NCBI RefSeq assembly: GCF_000148725.1
Contig: NZ_GL476315.1
Coordinates: 169,947-233,946 of the forward strand
DNA from: Roseibium sp. TrichSKD4
Lineage (GTDB): Bacteria > Pseudomonadota > Alphaproteobacteria > Rhizobiales > Stappiaceae
Direction of reading: 5' to 3'
DNA length: 64,000 nucleotides
The notes beneath the pieces are model-generated. The model searched no databases, was not told the origin of the DNA, and saw nothing but the letters and a program-made list of their open reading frames with translations. Positions 26,391 through 36,323 of this stretch are shown here, one piece after another. How positions within the stretch are numbered: position 1 is the stretch's first letter; the number at the start of each line of letters is the position of its first letter. The position numbers were made by a program, and so were the translations under genes.

Positions 26391-26722
26391 CGGCTGTGTC
26401 GGCGCCTGCTACGAAGGACTGTGTTAACCCCGACCCAATCTTAGATCATTAATGGTTAACAAATTCTGATTCATAGCTGCAAGCGAAGCGCGGACGAATC
26501 TGTTAACAACGCTCAAAGTGTTGAGTCCCCAGAAAAATCCGGGTTATCAACTCTTAATGTTCTTGTTTAAGAAACCGGAATAGCCGACTCTAACAAGACT
26601 CGTTTTGACAACACTTGCGAACCTCGAATTGGCGCTCGCCCAACGACGTTCTATTCGTTAACATTAACCAGAGTCGTAAACGATCCGTTACCAAATGCCT
26701 CTAGGTTGGTAAGGAAATGGTC
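26391..26722. promoter_or_regulatory. ctrA-fliI divergent regulatory region with clustered GANTC and GTTAAC sites
   Basis: About 330 bases without a gene between two divergent starts. It contains six GANTC sites (26468, 26496, 26523, 26586, 26597, 26671), where about one is expected by chance. GANTC is the target of the cell-cycle methyltransferase CcrM. It also has four GTTAAC sequences (26423, 26455, 26502, 26657), each carrying the TTAAC half of the CtrA box, although no perfect TTAA-N7-TTAA pair is present. This fits methylation-sensitive and CtrA-controlled promoters for ctrA and the flagellar genes. Confidence 0.7.
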
Positions 26723-28048
26723 ATGAAAGCGCTTTTTTCTGAAATTGATTCGCTAATGACCACCAAAATCTATGGTCGGGTCGTCGCGGTTCAGGGATTG
26801 CTGGTCGAGGTTGCCGGTCCGATCCACGAAATGAGCGTCGGTTCGCTTCTTATGATTGAAATTGGTGAAGACCAACCCAAAGTCCCGGCTGAAGTCGTTG
26901 GGTTTCGGGATAATCACGCCTTATGCATGCCCTTTTCCGGACTTGAAGGCGTGCGGATGGGCTGCAAGGCAGTCATTCATGCGCGGGAAAGCGTCGTGCA
27001 CCCTTCAGACGCATGGCTTGGTCGCGTCATCAATGCCATGGGTGAGCCGATCGACGGAAAGGGTGAGTTGCCTCGCGGCGAAGCACCCCGTTGGATGAGG
27101 GCTGCTCCACCACCCGCTTCTGAACGCGCCCGGGTTGGCCCGCCGCTGGATCTCGGTGTTCGGGCGCTCAATACCTTCGTCACCTGCTGCCAAGGGCAAA
27201 GAATGGGGATATTTGCTGGCTCTGGTGTCGGCAAATCCGTGCTCATGTCAATGCTAGCACGCAATACGGACTGCGATATTTCCGTTATTGGCCTGATTGG
27301 GGAGCGGGGGCGCGAAGTTCAGGAATTCATCGAAGACGACTTGGGTGAGGAAGGTCTCGCGCGGTCTGTTGTCGTTGTTGCAACGTCTGATGAAAGCGTG
27401 CTCATGCGCCGTCAGGCTGCATATCTGACTATGACGATGGCGGAGCACTTTCGTGATGAAGGGCAAAATGTCCTTTGTATGATGGACTCCATCACGCGTT
27501 TTGCCATGGCTCAACGGGAAATTGGCCTTTCCATCGGAGAGCCGCCAACCTCTAAAGGGTACACCCCCACAGTCTTTACCGAGTTGCCGCGTTTGCTGGA
27601 ACGTGCTGGCCCGGGCCTTGTTGGGAAAGGGTCGATCACGGGGCTGTTCACGGTTCTGGTCGAAGGGGACAATCACAACGAGCCGGTTGCTGATGCGGTG
27701 CGCGGTATTTTGGATGGGCACGTTGTTATGGAACGGTCGATTGCCGAGCGTGGGCGCTATCCGGCCATAAATGTGTTAAAGTCTGTGTCGAGGACCATGC
27801 CTCGCTGTGTGCCGGAGGAGTATCAGCCGATCTTGCGCAAGGCGAAGCAGCTGCTTTCTACATACACTGATATGGAGGAATTGATTCGGCTTGGAGCTTA
27901 TCGCAAGGGGTCTGATGCGACCGTAGATGAGGCGATTAGCCGTTTTGAGCCTATCGAAACCTTTCTAAATCAACGAAAAGGCGAAGCAACATCCCTATCA
28001 GAAGGTTATTTGCAACTTGCCAACCTTTTGGAAATGACTCCGAGCTAA
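26723..28048 (+). CDS. fliI: Flagellar protein export ATPase FliI
   Basis: A cytoplasmic hexameric ATPase of the flagellar type III export apparatus. Of the two ATGs at 26717 and 26723 the second has AAGGAA at the better distance. The 441-residue protein shows the beta-barrel N-terminal domain, Walker A in [36 protein letters not shown], Walker B at [18 protein letters not shown] and the FliI/SctN segment [20 protein letters not shown]. fliJ follows 28 bases later. No other flagellar genes are in the window. Confidence 0.95.
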   Translation: MKALFSEIDSLMTTKIYGRVVAVQGLLVEVAGPIHEMSVGSLLMIEIGEDQPKVPAEVVGFRDNHALCMPFSGLEGVRMGCKAVIHARESVVHPSDAWLGRVINAMGEPIDGKGELPRGEAPRWMRAAPPPASERARVGPPLDLGVRALNTFVTCCQGQRMGIFAGSGVGKSVLMSMLARNTDCDISVIGLIGERGREVQEFIEDDLGEEGLARSVVVVATSDESVLMRRQAAYLTMTMAEHFRDEGQNVLCMMDSITRFAMAQREIGLSIGEPPTSKGYTPTVFTELPRLLERAGPGLVGKGSITGLFTVLVEGDNHNEPVADAVRGILDGHVVMERSIAERGRYPAINVLKSVSRTMPRCVPEEYQPILRKAKQLLSTYTDMEELIRLGAYRKGSDATVDEAISRFEPIETFLNQRKGEATSLSEGYLQLANLLEMTPS

Positions 28049-28076
28049 CATGGGTCTGTTAGGGGAGTATTGAGTG

Positions 28077-28487
28077 ATGAAAACCCGAGACAGTCTGATC
28101 CGCCTGAAGCGGTTTCAGGTCGATGACAAAAGACGGCAACTCGCGCAAATCGAATCCATGGTTGCGGAGTTCAATCGCATGGCTGACGAGCTTGATGATC
28201 AAATCAGGTCCGAGCAGGAGCGGGTGGGGATTACCGACGTTACGCATTTTGCTTATCCAACTTTTGCCAAGGCAGCTGCGACGCGACGGGATAACCTGCG
28301 AAACTCTGCGCATGAGTTGGATGATCAGTTGACCCGTGCTCAGGATGAGCTGGCGGAAGCGATTGAAGAACTCAAGAAGTTCGAGCAGTTGGAAGAACGT
28401 GATCAGCAACGAGAGCGTACGGCAGCTGAGTTGGCCGAGCAGGAACAGCTGGACGAAATTGCCGGGCGATTACGCTCCCGCGTCTAG
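28077..28487 (+). CDS. fliJ: Flagellar export protein FliJ
   Basis: 136 residues, almost entirely a charged two-helix coiled coil (DSLIRLKRFQVDDKRRQLAQ near the start, EEDRQQ-like repeats near the end), as in FliJ, the central stalk and chaperone-escort protein of the FliI ring. Sequence similarity within FliJ is weak, so the call rests on length, coiled-coil pattern, the opening KTRDSLIRLKRF and direct position after fliI. AGGGGAG lies 9 bases before ATG 28077; GTG 28074 is also possible. Confidence 0.85.
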   Translation: MKTRDSLIRLKRFQVDDKRRQLAQIESMVAEFNRMADELDDQIRSEQERVGITDVTHFAYPTFAKAAATRRDNLRNSAHELDDQLTRAQDELAEAIEELKKFEQLEERDQQRERTAAELAEQEQLDEIAGRLRSRV

Positions 28488-28728
28488 TTATTTTATGCCT
28501 TTGTGAGACTGTCGCAGCGGTGTGATCGCCGCTGAAGGGCTTGTTTTGTCCCGCGGTTATCCTGGTGTTGAACAAATTTCATTCGTTACATTGGCGATCT
28601 GTCACTTTTTGAGGGGCGGATGCCTTTCGGTTGCCTGATTGGTTGCGGCAAAATCGGTTCTATGTAAGGCAGTGCGAGGGGCTTTTTCATCGGCCTTGGT
28701 CTTGTCACTCCGTTAGAGCGCTTTCCTC

Positions 28729-29163
28729 ATGCGTCTACTGCTTGCCATTTTGCTGCCTGTCGCAACTTTTTCATTCGCTCTTGGATTAACGTTGCCGCTG
28801 ATGAAACTAGAGCGTCTTTATTTTCTCGAAGATACGCCGTCCCTCTTGGAAATCGTGGAGGGCCTTTGGCTGGATGGGGAGCCTGTGTTGGCGGCCATCA
28901 TCCTGTTGTTTTCGATATTTTTTCCAGCAGCGAAGATCGTTTTGACCCATGTGGCAGCGCTAAAGGGGAGCTCGGGTCGGTCGCTATCGGTGCTATCAGC
29001 GATTGGAAAGTGGTCGATGCTGGATGTGATGCTTGTGGCGCTTGTGCTTTTTGCTGCAAAAACTAGCGGGTTGGCCGCAGCGTCCGCATTGCCGGGACTA
29101 TGGTTCTATGCTCTGGCGACGATAGCGACAGCTGCTGCGGCCACTCTTTGTCGACGACAGTAG
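28729..29163 (+). CDS. PqiA-like inner membrane protein (single paraquat-inducible A domain)
   Basis: 144 residues with four membrane spans. LALGLTLPLMKLERLYFLED at the first span and the middle ILLFSIFFPAAKIVLTHVAA are the PqiA signatures, followed by GKWSMLDVMLVALVLFAAK. E. coli PqiA has two such domains; this protein has one and lacks the cysteine motifs. PqiA-type proteins work with MCE (PqiB) lipid-transport proteins, but none is encoded nearby. Confidence 0.82.
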   Translation: MRLLLAILLPVATFSFALGLTLPLMKLERLYFLEDTPSLLEIVEGLWLDGEPVLAAIILLFSIFFPAAKIVLTHVAALKGSSGRSLSVLSAIGKWSMLDVMLVALVLFAAKTSGLAAASALPGLWFYALATIATAAAATLCRRQ

Positions 29164-29213
29164 TTTTTCGCTGAGCTCAAAGCGAATAGGAACAACCTGT
29201 TGAGGCGTCACAT

Positions 29214-30362
29214 CTAGTTGAACGCCGCCAGGTGTTTGCGACGTTTGCGTGAGCGATCCCGTGGTTCACGTTTTTTCCGTTTGGCGGCAAAGAACCGTTC
29301 GCGAGGTTCTTCATTGAGGGATGGTGAATGCGTTTCAGTTTGGCTTTGTTTGGCATCGAGGAGGGCTTGAAACTCAGCAATCCATTCTTCGGCTTTGGCC
29401 ATTGAAAAGCGCATCTTGCGACACCGAACCTGCGCCAGCATCGCGAACGTGCTGAGATCAAGACCGGCAGTGAGGCAGAAACTGGCGGCTCTGTCTGCGG
29501 GGCCATTGAAAAGCAGGGTCCGAACCTTTTCGTTCGCTGTTCGGGTGTCTCGGCTCAGATAAGTCGCAACATGCTCCAGTCGCTCATCCTGCAGCAAAAC
29601 GCTGATTACCTCGTTCACCTCGACATTGGTCACTTGGCATTTTGACCACAGTTTAGAGGTATCATTTCCAGCCAGTGTATCGCCAAGAGACTTTCGGACC
29701 TGTTTGAGCCGCACCATGCGCTTTTTCTGCGCCGGTGTGAACGAGCTTTTGATCCGGTTTCTCAGCTGCGATTGGATCACCTTGTCCACATTCGGCATCA
29801 ACTGTTCGCAGATGCTGGGTGTCAGGTCTGGGCGCAGGAAAAGGGTCTCCAAAAACGCGGGATCGGTTTTCAGTCTATGTATCAGATTGAGGAAAGATGT
29901 GGCGGATAGGCGAACCTGATCATTTCCAGTTAGTCGAACGTGTGTCTTCTTTGAACCACGAACGACGATAACATCTGTGATTTTGACCGTGAGGTCGGGC
30001 CGTTCTGCGAGAATTTGTAGATGGGCATCATCGAGGCGTGAGGCCAGATCCAGAAGATCACCCTCGGAGAAGCCAAAAAACTCAGCCAGGATCGGCGCTG
30101 CGATTCGGATGTGATCTTCTGCCAGCCGTTTTGCAAACTCGACCGGCATGTTGGCATAGGGAGCGATCTTGTGCGCTATGCGCTCAAGATCTTGCTTGGG
30201 TGTGGTGTCATAAAGTACGAGCGCGATCTCACCGAAAACCGACATGTCGGTGTCAGTGCAATCATGGATTTTTGCGATGACCGTATCTGTGACTGCAGGC
30301 AAAAGTTGTTTCCGGGAGTCCGGAGACCGATCTTTCGCCAGTTTCACAAGGTTCAATTCCAT
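29214..30362 (-). CDS. DUF2336-domain protein
   Basis: 382 residues, soluble and mostly helical. The opening LNLVKLAKDRSPDSRKQLLP resembles the start of DUF2336 proteins, which are found in alphaproteobacteria and consist of HEAT-like helical repeats (for example IAHKIAPYANMPVEFAKRLA and AEDHIRIAAPILAEF). The tail is strongly basic (KRKKREPRDRSRKRRKHLAA), which suggests nucleic-acid or membrane contact. No function is established. It converges with the PqiA-like gene. Confidence 0.75.
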   Translation of the reverse strand: MELNLVKLAKDRSPDSRKQLLPAVTDTVIAKIHDCTDTDMSVFGEIALVLYDTTPKQDLERIAHKIAPYANMPVEFAKRLAEDHIRIAAPILAEFFGFSEGDLLDLASRLDDAHLQILAERPDLTVKITDVIVVRGSKKTHVRLTGNDQVRLSATSFLNLIHRLKTDPAFLETLFLRPDLTPSICEQLMPNVDKVIQSQLRNRIKSSFTPAQKKRMVRLKQVRKSLGDTLAGNDTSKLWSKCQVTNVEVNEVISVLLQDERLEHVATYLSRDTRTANEKVRTLLFNGPADRAASFCLTAGLDLSTFAMLAQVRCRKMRFSMAKAEEWIAEFQALLDAKQSQTETHSPSLNEEPRERFFAAKRKKREPRDRSRKRRKHLAAFN

Positions 30363-30660
30363 TGCTCAACCTCTTGGCAACAGACTGACTTACATATCCT
30401 TATTTAATGTTACCGAATGCATAAAATTTATTTGCTTTTTCTGTTCAATTAGGGTGCTAATATTGTAAATCGTATTCGTATGTAATTTTTATATAAGTAT
30501 TCGTATTTTTATCTTGTATGCATTGATTACTTTGCGACAGATCATAAAATTCATGTGGTTACAAAATTTTGGTTCCTCCTCCGATTGTAATAGGCTGGAA
30601 ACTTACGCTACTTGATGGTCAAATTTGCTGACTACACCTTGTCTGCCGAGCAGGATTCGT
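30363..30660. other. AT-rich intergenic region upstream of the MscS channel gene
   Basis: About 300 bases between two divergent genes, clearly more AT-rich than the surroundings (runs such as ATTTTTATATAAGTATTCG). It must contain the promoters of both genes. I see no reading frame or stable hairpin. Confidence 0.5.
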
Positions 30661-32946
30661 ATGCGCCTTTCTCTCATGTTTATAGTGCTTCTTTGGGCAT
30701 TTCTGACAATTTCAAGCCCCGGGTTTGCTCAAGATGGAGTGTCTCAATCAAACCCTGATGCATCTGTTTCTGAAGAAACAGCCGCAGATGCGTTACTCAA
30801 AATCCTGGAAGATCCTGCAGAACGAGATGCCTTGATTCAGGAATTGAAGAAGGCGCGTGCTAAATCGGAGACAACTGTTGATGACGAAGGAGCTTCCAAT
30901 GAAGCCGCGCCGATAGAACAGGAAAATCAGCCGCTTTCTACAGTCCTTGCACAGTATACGACGGCTATGGCCGAGGATCTTGATGGTTATGTTCACAAAG
31001 CTGCCCAGATATTATCCGGTGTTACGCGGCTTTTAAAGGGTGAGATAACCATCAATACAGAGCGGGCTATACACGGCGGATTAAACGTTCTTTTTCTACT
31101 TGTTTGTGCATCGATTGTTTATTGGTTTGGGCAAAAGCTCTTCAGACGTTTTCAGGGGCGTATGGCGTCAAAGTACTCGAGAAGTTCTTGGTTTTCACGT
31201 GGTTTTGTTTTAATAATGCTGTCCGTTGTGGATGCTCTCACCGTATTTCTCTCTTGTATTATTGCTCTCGGTTTATTTCTCGTTCCGTTTATTCTTCTGG
31301 AGCGTCAGGATTATTTGTTGGACGCTGCGTTGGATGCCTTCTGGGCTGTGGGAATAGCGAGGGTTGTGCTGAGGTTTGTATTCTCGCCTTTCCAGTCGGC
31401 CCTTCGGCCATTGCCCTTCAGCGATGAATACGCGCATTTTTGGTACAGGAAGCTGTTTCAGATCTCGATTGTGCTTGGATATGGCCTGCTGCTGGCGGTG
31501 CCTTATGTGAACATTGCATCATCATTTGTCATTGGGAATGCACTGCGATTTGTCTTAGTCGCTGGGACAACGCTCTATACTATCGGTTTAATATACAGAT
31601 CTCGAGAATGGGTGGCTGAAGGGGTCAGCGGATATGCCGAGCGCATGAGCAACTCTTTGGCTCGACAAACTGTAACCGGCATCGGATTCTTGTGGCATTG
31701 GATTGCGATGGCATACGTTTCCACGTTGTTCATGCTTTGGTTTACAAGGCCATTTGATGCGATTGAGATTGCGGTTCGATCCACCGGCTTTTCTGTTCTC
31801 GTTATCATGATTGGGTTCTTGATCTCTTTGGCTATTACTAAGCCAATCACGAACGGGATTCGCTTGCCAGACAACGTCAAGAGGACCCTGCCTGCACTCG
31901 AGGGGCGTCTGAACGCTTTTGTCCCGACAATTCTCAAGTTCCTTCGGTTCATCGTTTTTTTATCGACGGTTTTGGTGTTGCTCGATATCTGGTCAGTCAC
32001 CAATTTTTCCATCTGGCTTATGAGCTCGCAGGGTGAGAATTTTGTGGGTCGTTTCCTGTCGGCAATTCTTGTGATCGTCGTGGCTTTTGCCATCTGGCTT
32101 GCGGTGATGGCGTGGATTGATTTGCGGCTGCGGGCGCGTAGCGGTTATGTGGTGACAGCGCGTGAGCGCACCTTGTTTCAGTTGTTCCGAAATGCCTTCA
32201 CCATGATCATTCTGGTGATGGCGGCGTTGCTGGCGCTTTCGGAAGTCGGGATCAATATCGGTCCGTTGATTGCCGGTGCCGGTGTCGTCGGTCTGGCGAT
32301 TTCGTTTGGTGCGCAAACTCTGGTGAAGGACATTATCACTGGCGCGTTCATTCAGATCGAAAATGCCATTAATGAAGGTGATGTTGTCACTGTCGCTGGC
32401 GTGACCGGTGTCGTGGAGCGTTTGACAGTGCGCTCTGTTCGGATTCGCGATCTGGATGGGACTGCGCACATCGTTCCGTTCTCATCGGTCGATATGGTCG
32501 CCAACTTCATGCGGGACTTTTCCTACCATGTTGCCGTGATTGGCGTGTCGTATGACACCGATATTCGCAAAGCCAAGGCGGCGATGGTGGAGGCCTTTGA
32601 ACGCTTGAAGGCGAGCGACACCGGGGTCAACATACTCGGTGATCTGGAAATGCATGGCGTTACCATGTTCGGAGACAGTGCGATCAACATCCGGGCTCGG
32701 ATCAAGACTTTGCCCGGCGAGCAATGGGGCGTTGGCCGCGCGTATAACGAGTTTGTCAAAGACGTCTTTGATGAAACAGGCATCGAAATTCCGTTCCCAC
32801 AAGTCACCTATCATATGGCTGGAGGTGACGACGTTCCGGTTCGAAAAAAGGTCCGGCCTAAGCAGAGCGTCAACGAGGCCGAGCCTGAAAACAGCGCTGT
32901 TCAGGATGGGCCAGCTGACGATGGACCGGCAGGAGATCACCGATAG
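30661..32946 (+). CDS. Large MscS-family mechanosensitive channel
   Basis: 761 residues from ATG 30661 (GAGCAGGA upstream; a TTG at 30625 is less likely). A signal peptide (about 1-23, ending PGFAQ) and a periplasmic segment are followed by many membrane spans. The canonical MscS core is at about 500-700: the pore helix LIAGAGVVGLAISFGAQTLV, then KDIITGAFIQIENAINEGDV, IVPFSSVDMVANFMRDFSYH and the C-terminal VYDETGIEIPFPQ-like end (VFDETGIEIPFPQVTYHM). Channels of this size resemble YbdG/YbiO/MscK types and protect against hypo-osmotic shock. It carries an acidic hydrophilic tail. Confidence 0.88.
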   Translation: MRLSLMFIVLLWAFLTISSPGFAQDGVSQSNPDASVSEETAADALLKILEDPAERDALIQELKKARAKSETTVDDEGASNEAAPIEQENQPLSTVLAQYTTAMAEDLDGYVHKAAQILSGVTRLLKGEITINTERAIHGGLNVLFLLVCASIVYWFGQKLFRRFQGRMASKYSRSSWFSRGFVLIMLSVVDALTVFLSCIIALGLFLVPFILLERQDYLLDAALDAFWAVGIARVVLRFVFSPFQSALRPLPFSDEYAHFWYRKLFQISIVLGYGLLLAVPYVNIASSFVIGNALRFVLVAGTTLYTIGLIYRSREWVAEGVSGYAERMSNSLARQTVTGIGFLWHWIAMAYVSTLFMLWFTRPFDAIEIAVRSTGFSVLVIMIGFLISLAITKPITNGIRLPDNVKRTLPALEGRLNAFVPTILKFLRFIVFLSTVLVLLDIWSVTNFSIWLMSSQGENFVGRFLSAILVIVVAFAIWLAVMAWIDLRLRARSGYVVTARERTLFQLFRNAFTMIILVMAALLALSEVGINIGPLIAGAGVVGLAISFGAQTLVKDIITGAFIQIENAINEGDVVTVAGVTGVVERLTVRSVRIRDLDGTAHIVPFSSVDMVANFMRDFSYHVAVIGVSYDTDIRKAKAAMVEAFERLKASDTGVNILGDLEMHGVTMFGDSAINIRARIKTLPGEQWGVGRAYNEFVKDVFDETGIEIPFPQVTYHMAGGDDVPVRKKVRPKQSVNEAEPENSAVQDGPADDGPAGDHR

Positions 32947-33010
32947 TACGAACAGTTCAAGCTGGTCTTGCACTGCAGGGATATTCATGGCGTGGAAAAT
33001 CTTTGCGTGC

Positions 33011-33053
33011 TTTCATTGAATTTCGATAGCTTTCGCTTTATTTTCGTTTTCAT
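33011..33053. promoter_or_regulatory. Phased TTTC repeats upstream of glpD (candidate GlpR operator)
   Basis: TTTCA at 33011, TTTCG at 33021, 33031 and 33042 recur at 10, 10 and 11 bases, that is, on one face of the helix, followed by TTTTCATT. DeoR-family repressors often bind such direct repeats, and a GlpR-type gene lies at 15127-15897. The site is 36-78 bases before the glpD start. Confidence 0.5.
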
Positions 33054-33088
33054 TCTAAATCGCGTGTGCGACTGCTTGGGAGCGTTTA

Positions 33089-34612
33089 ATGAAGGCCGAC
33101 TATGATCTGCTTGTGATCGGTGGTGGGATCAATGGTGCAGGCATTGCCCGCGATGCAGCTGGACGCGGTGTATCGGTCTGTCTTGCAGAAATGGGTGATT
33201 TGGCCGGCGCGACATCATCAGCTTCGACGAAGCTGATCCATGGTGGGCTCCGGTATCTGGAGTACTACGAGTTTGATCTTGTACGTAAAGCCTTGAAAGA
33301 ACGTGAGGTCTTGTGGAAGCTTGCGCCGCACATTGCTTGGCCCATGCGCTTTATTCTTCCGCATCACAAGGACTTGCGCCCGGCCTGGTTGTTGCGTCTC
33401 GGTTTGTTCCTTTACGACCATATTGGCGGTCGCAAACTTCTGCCCGCGACAAAGACTGTGAAACTTGATGGTGGGCCGTTGGCTCAAGGGCTGGCCAGTG
33501 GATTTCGGAAAGGTTTCGAATATTCCGATTGCTGGGTCGAAGATGCGCGTTTGGTTGTGTTGAATGCACGCGATGCCGCGAACCGCGGAGCAGATATTTG
33601 TGTTCGGACCAAATGCGTCAGTGCTCGGCGCGAGGGAGATCACTGGTTGGCTACTTTAAAGGATCTCGACAGTGGTGAAGAGCGTATCATCACCGCGTCG
33701 GTTCTTGTAAACGCTGCTGGCCCGTGGGTCGCGGATATGTTGTCCGGAGTGGTTGGCGCCAATCGCAAGTCAAATGTGCGCCTCGTTAAAGGCAGCCACA
33801 TAGTTGTGCCGCGATTGTTTGAGCATGATCGCTGTTTCATTTTCCAAAATGCCGATGGTCGCATTATTTTCGCCATTCCTTATGAACAAGACTTCACACT
33901 CATCGGAACCACGGATGTCGATTATGGGGGGGATCCGGGGGCTGTACGGATCGACGATCGTGAAGTTCGATATATGTGCGAGGCGGTGAGCGAGTATCTG
34001 GAAAAACCGGTGCAGCCGGAAGACGTTGTTCACACCTATTCCGGCGTTCGTCCTCTTTATGATGACGGGGCAAGTGAAGCAAAAGCGGCCACGCGGGACT
34101 ATGTGTTGGAGTTGGATGGTGGCGAGGGGAAACCTCCCATGCTTTCGGTCTTCGGCGGAAAGATAACGACCTACCGGAAGCTGGCGGAGCATGTCCTAAG
34201 CAAGCTCGATCCTTATCTCACCTTCAAAAAGGGTGAATGGACCGCAACTGAAGCGTTGCCCGGAGGCGGGTTTCCGGTTTTGTCATTCGATGACGAAGTG
34301 AAACAACTGCACACACGGTATGGCTTCCTGTCTGCTAAAACGGCGATGCGTCTTGTGCGGGCTTACGGATTGGACGCTGCAGAGCTCTTGGGAGAGGCTG
34401 GATCGCTTGAGGACCTGGGCACAGCGTTCGGGGCAGATCTCTATCAGCGCGAAGTTGATTGGTTGATGGCGCGGGAGTGGGCACGCTGTGCAGATGATGT
34501 TCTGTGGCGCCGATCCAAACTTGGTCTGCGCTTGACGGCGGAAGAGGTGGAGAAGCTCGACGCATATATGGCAAGTGCCTTGCGTGAGCATTCCGGGGCA
34601 GCTGCCTGCTAA
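33089..34612 (+). CDS. glpD: Aerobic glycerol-3-phosphate dehydrogenase
   Basis: An FAD enzyme of the inner membrane face that oxidises glycerol-3-phosphate to dihydroxyacetone phosphate and passes electrons to quinone. 507 residues with the dinucleotide-binding motif DLLVIGGGINGAGIARDAAG, the GlpD signatures SSASTKLIHGGLRYLEYYEF and HIVVPRLFEH, and GTTDVDYGGDP. The C-terminal helical domain contains TYRKLAEHVL and the cap region. GGGAGCG precedes the start. glpK follows after 87 bases on the same strand. Confidence 0.96.
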   Translation: MKADYDLLVIGGGINGAGIARDAAGRGVSVCLAEMGDLAGATSSASTKLIHGGLRYLEYYEFDLVRKALKEREVLWKLAPHIAWPMRFILPHHKDLRPAWLLRLGLFLYDHIGGRKLLPATKTVKLDGGPLAQGLASGFRKGFEYSDCWVEDARLVVLNARDAANRGADICVRTKCVSARREGDHWLATLKDLDSGEERIITASVLVNAAGPWVADMLSGVVGANRKSNVRLVKGSHIVVPRLFEHDRCFIFQNADGRIIFAIPYEQDFTLIGTTDVDYGGDPGAVRIDDREVRYMCEAVSEYLEKPVQPEDVVHTYSGVRPLYDDGASEAKAATRDYVLELDGGEGKPPMLSVFGGKITTYRKLAEHVLSKLDPYLTFKKGEWTATEALPGGGFPVLSFDDEVKQLHTRYGFLSAKTAMRLVRAYGLDAAELLGEAGSLEDLGTAFGADLYQREVDWLMAREWARCADDVLWRRSKLGLRLTAEEVEKLDAYMASALREHSGAAAC

Positions 34613-34699
34613 GCGGGCTTAATTGGAAAAAGGGCTTGCAATACGCATCGGAACTATGTCCGATTTTCGGGAATGAAAACAGGCGCTATGGGAGGCGAC

Positions 34700-36187
34700 A
34701 TGGCCGGAGCTGTGTTGGCAATTGATCAGGGAACGACGTCCAGCAGGGCAATTGTTTTTGGGTCTGACTTCAGTATTTTGGGTGTGGGGCAGCAGGAGTT
34801 CACCCAGCATTTTCCGAAATCTGGCTGGGTTGAACATAACCCGTCTGATTTGCTGACCAGTACACTGGCCGTGTGCAAAGAGGCATTGAGCAGTTCTGGC
34901 GTCGCGGCGACAAATATTGCAGCCATCGGAATTACCAATCAACGCGAAACAACTCTGGTCTGGGACCGGCAAACGGGTGAGCCGGTTTATAATGCCATTG
35001 TGTGGCAGGACCGGCGTACATCCGAGTTTTGTGCAAGCTTGCGTTCAAAGGGCCTGGAGGCTGAGTTCACGAAGAAGACAGGGCTACTCCTCGACCCCTA
35101 TTTCTCGGGAACCAAGATTGCCTGGATTCTCGATAACGTTGAGGGTGCCCGCGCCCGCGCAGAGCGTGGGGACTTGCTGTTTGGAACTGTCGACACCTGG
35201 CTGATCTGGAATCTGACCGGGCGCAAGCGGTTTGTGACCGATACGACCAATGCCTCACGAACGTTGATCTACAACATTCATGAAAACGCGTGGGACGAGT
35301 GTCTCTGCGGCCACCTTGGCATTCCGACATCAATGTTGCCCGAGGTTCTCGATAGCGCAGATGAGTTCGGTGTTGCGGAACAGGAGCATTTGGGTGCGGC
35401 TCTTCCGATCCTTGGTGTGGCAGGTGATCAACAGGCGGCCACGGTTGGTCAGGCGTGTTTTGAGCCGGGGATGGTCAAGTCGACCTATGGCACGGGCTGT
35501 TTTGCCATAATGAACACCGGGACAAATGCGGTTGCTTCAAACAATCGCCTTCTCACGACAATTGCCTATCGCTTGAACGGGCAGACAACATATGCCCTTG
35601 AAGGGTCGATTTTTGTTGCAGGTGCTGCGGTTCAGTGGCTCAGAGATGGTCTTGGCATTATCGAGTCAGCCGGCGAAACGCAGGAATTGGCAGAGCAGGC
35701 AGACCCCAATCAGGAAGTCTATCTGGTGCCCGCGTTTGTCGGGCTTGGTGCGCCCTATTGGGATGCAGATGCTCGCGGTGCTCTGTTTGGCCTAACCCGA
35801 AACACGGGACCAAAGGAGCTGGCGCAGGCAACTCTGCGCAGTGTTGGCTACCAGACTTACGATCTTGTTGAGGCGATGAAAAAGGATTGGTCCGCGGAAG
35901 GCTCGACTGTGTTGCGCGTTGATGGCGGCATGACAGCGTCGGATTGGACCATGCAATTTTTGGCTGACATCCTTCAAGCGCCAGTGGACCGCCCTGAAGT
36001 TCTCGAAACAACGGCACTTGGGGCTGCGTGGTTGGCTGGGTCCCGCGCTGGCGTTTGGCCGGATCAAGAAGAGTTTGCAAAGGCCTGGAAGCTTCAGCAT
36101 CGCTTTGAAGCAAGAATGAGCGCTGAAAACTGCACACAGCTGGTTGCAGGATGGAAAGACGCTATTCGCAGGACCAGGTCTTCGTGA
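34700..36187 (+). CDS. glpK: Glycerol kinase
   Basis: ATP-dependent phosphorylation of glycerol to glycerol-3-phosphate, the substrate of GlpD next door. From ATG 34700 (GGGAGG 5 bases upstream; the ATGs at 34673 and 34688 are poorer) the protein has 495 residues, the usual length. Family motifs: [15 protein letters not shown] (phosphate loop), [48 protein letters not shown], and [20 protein letters not shown]. No glycerol facilitator is adjacent, but an aquaporin-family gene lies 1 kb downstream in the ars operon. Confidence 0.96.
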   Translation: MAGAVLAIDQGTTSSRAIVFGSDFSILGVGQQEFTQHFPKSGWVEHNPSDLLTSTLAVCKEALSSSGVAATNIAAIGITNQRETTLVWDRQTGEPVYNAIVWQDRRTSEFCASLRSKGLEAEFTKKTGLLLDPYFSGTKIAWILDNVEGARARAERGDLLFGTVDTWLIWNLTGRKRFVTDTTNASRTLIYNIHENAWDECLCGHLGIPTSMLPEVLDSADEFGVAEQEHLGAALPILGVAGDQQAATVGQACFEPGMVKSTYGTGCFAIMNTGTNAVASNNRLLTTIAYRLNGQTTYALEGSIFVAGAAVQWLRDGLGIIESAGETQELAEQADPNQEVYLVPAFVGLGAPYWDADARGALFGLTRNTGPKELAQATLRSVGYQTYDLVEAMKKDWSAEGSTVLRVDGGMTASDWTMQFLADILQAPVDRPEVLETTALGAAWLAGSRAGVWPDQEEFAKAWKLQHRFEARMSAENCTQLVAGWKDAIRRTRSS

Positions 36188-36300
36188 AGTCCTCCTTTGC
36201 AGGATGCTGAAAGCCAGCTCTCTGCTTTTGCGATGACTTTGCCAAGCTGACCGGACGCCGCAGCACCTTACGCTGTGGCGAATTTAGTGTTGCGTCGATC

Positions 36301-36315
36301 AATAATTCGATTATT
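36301..36315. promoter_or_regulatory. Inverted repeat upstream of arsR (candidate ArsR operator)
   Basis: AATAAT-TCG-ATTATT is a perfect inverted repeat 9 bases before the arsR start, placed where a bound ArsR dimer would block the operon promoter. ArsR-family operators are typically short AT-rich palindromes like this. Confidence 0.55.
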
Positions 36316-36323
36316 CTCGAACT

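Noticed and set aside
26391-26722. Exact CtrA boxes (TTAA-N7-TTAA) in the ctrA promoter region
   Set aside because: Only half-sites and off-spacing pairs (N2, N3, N9) are present, so full boxes are not claimed.
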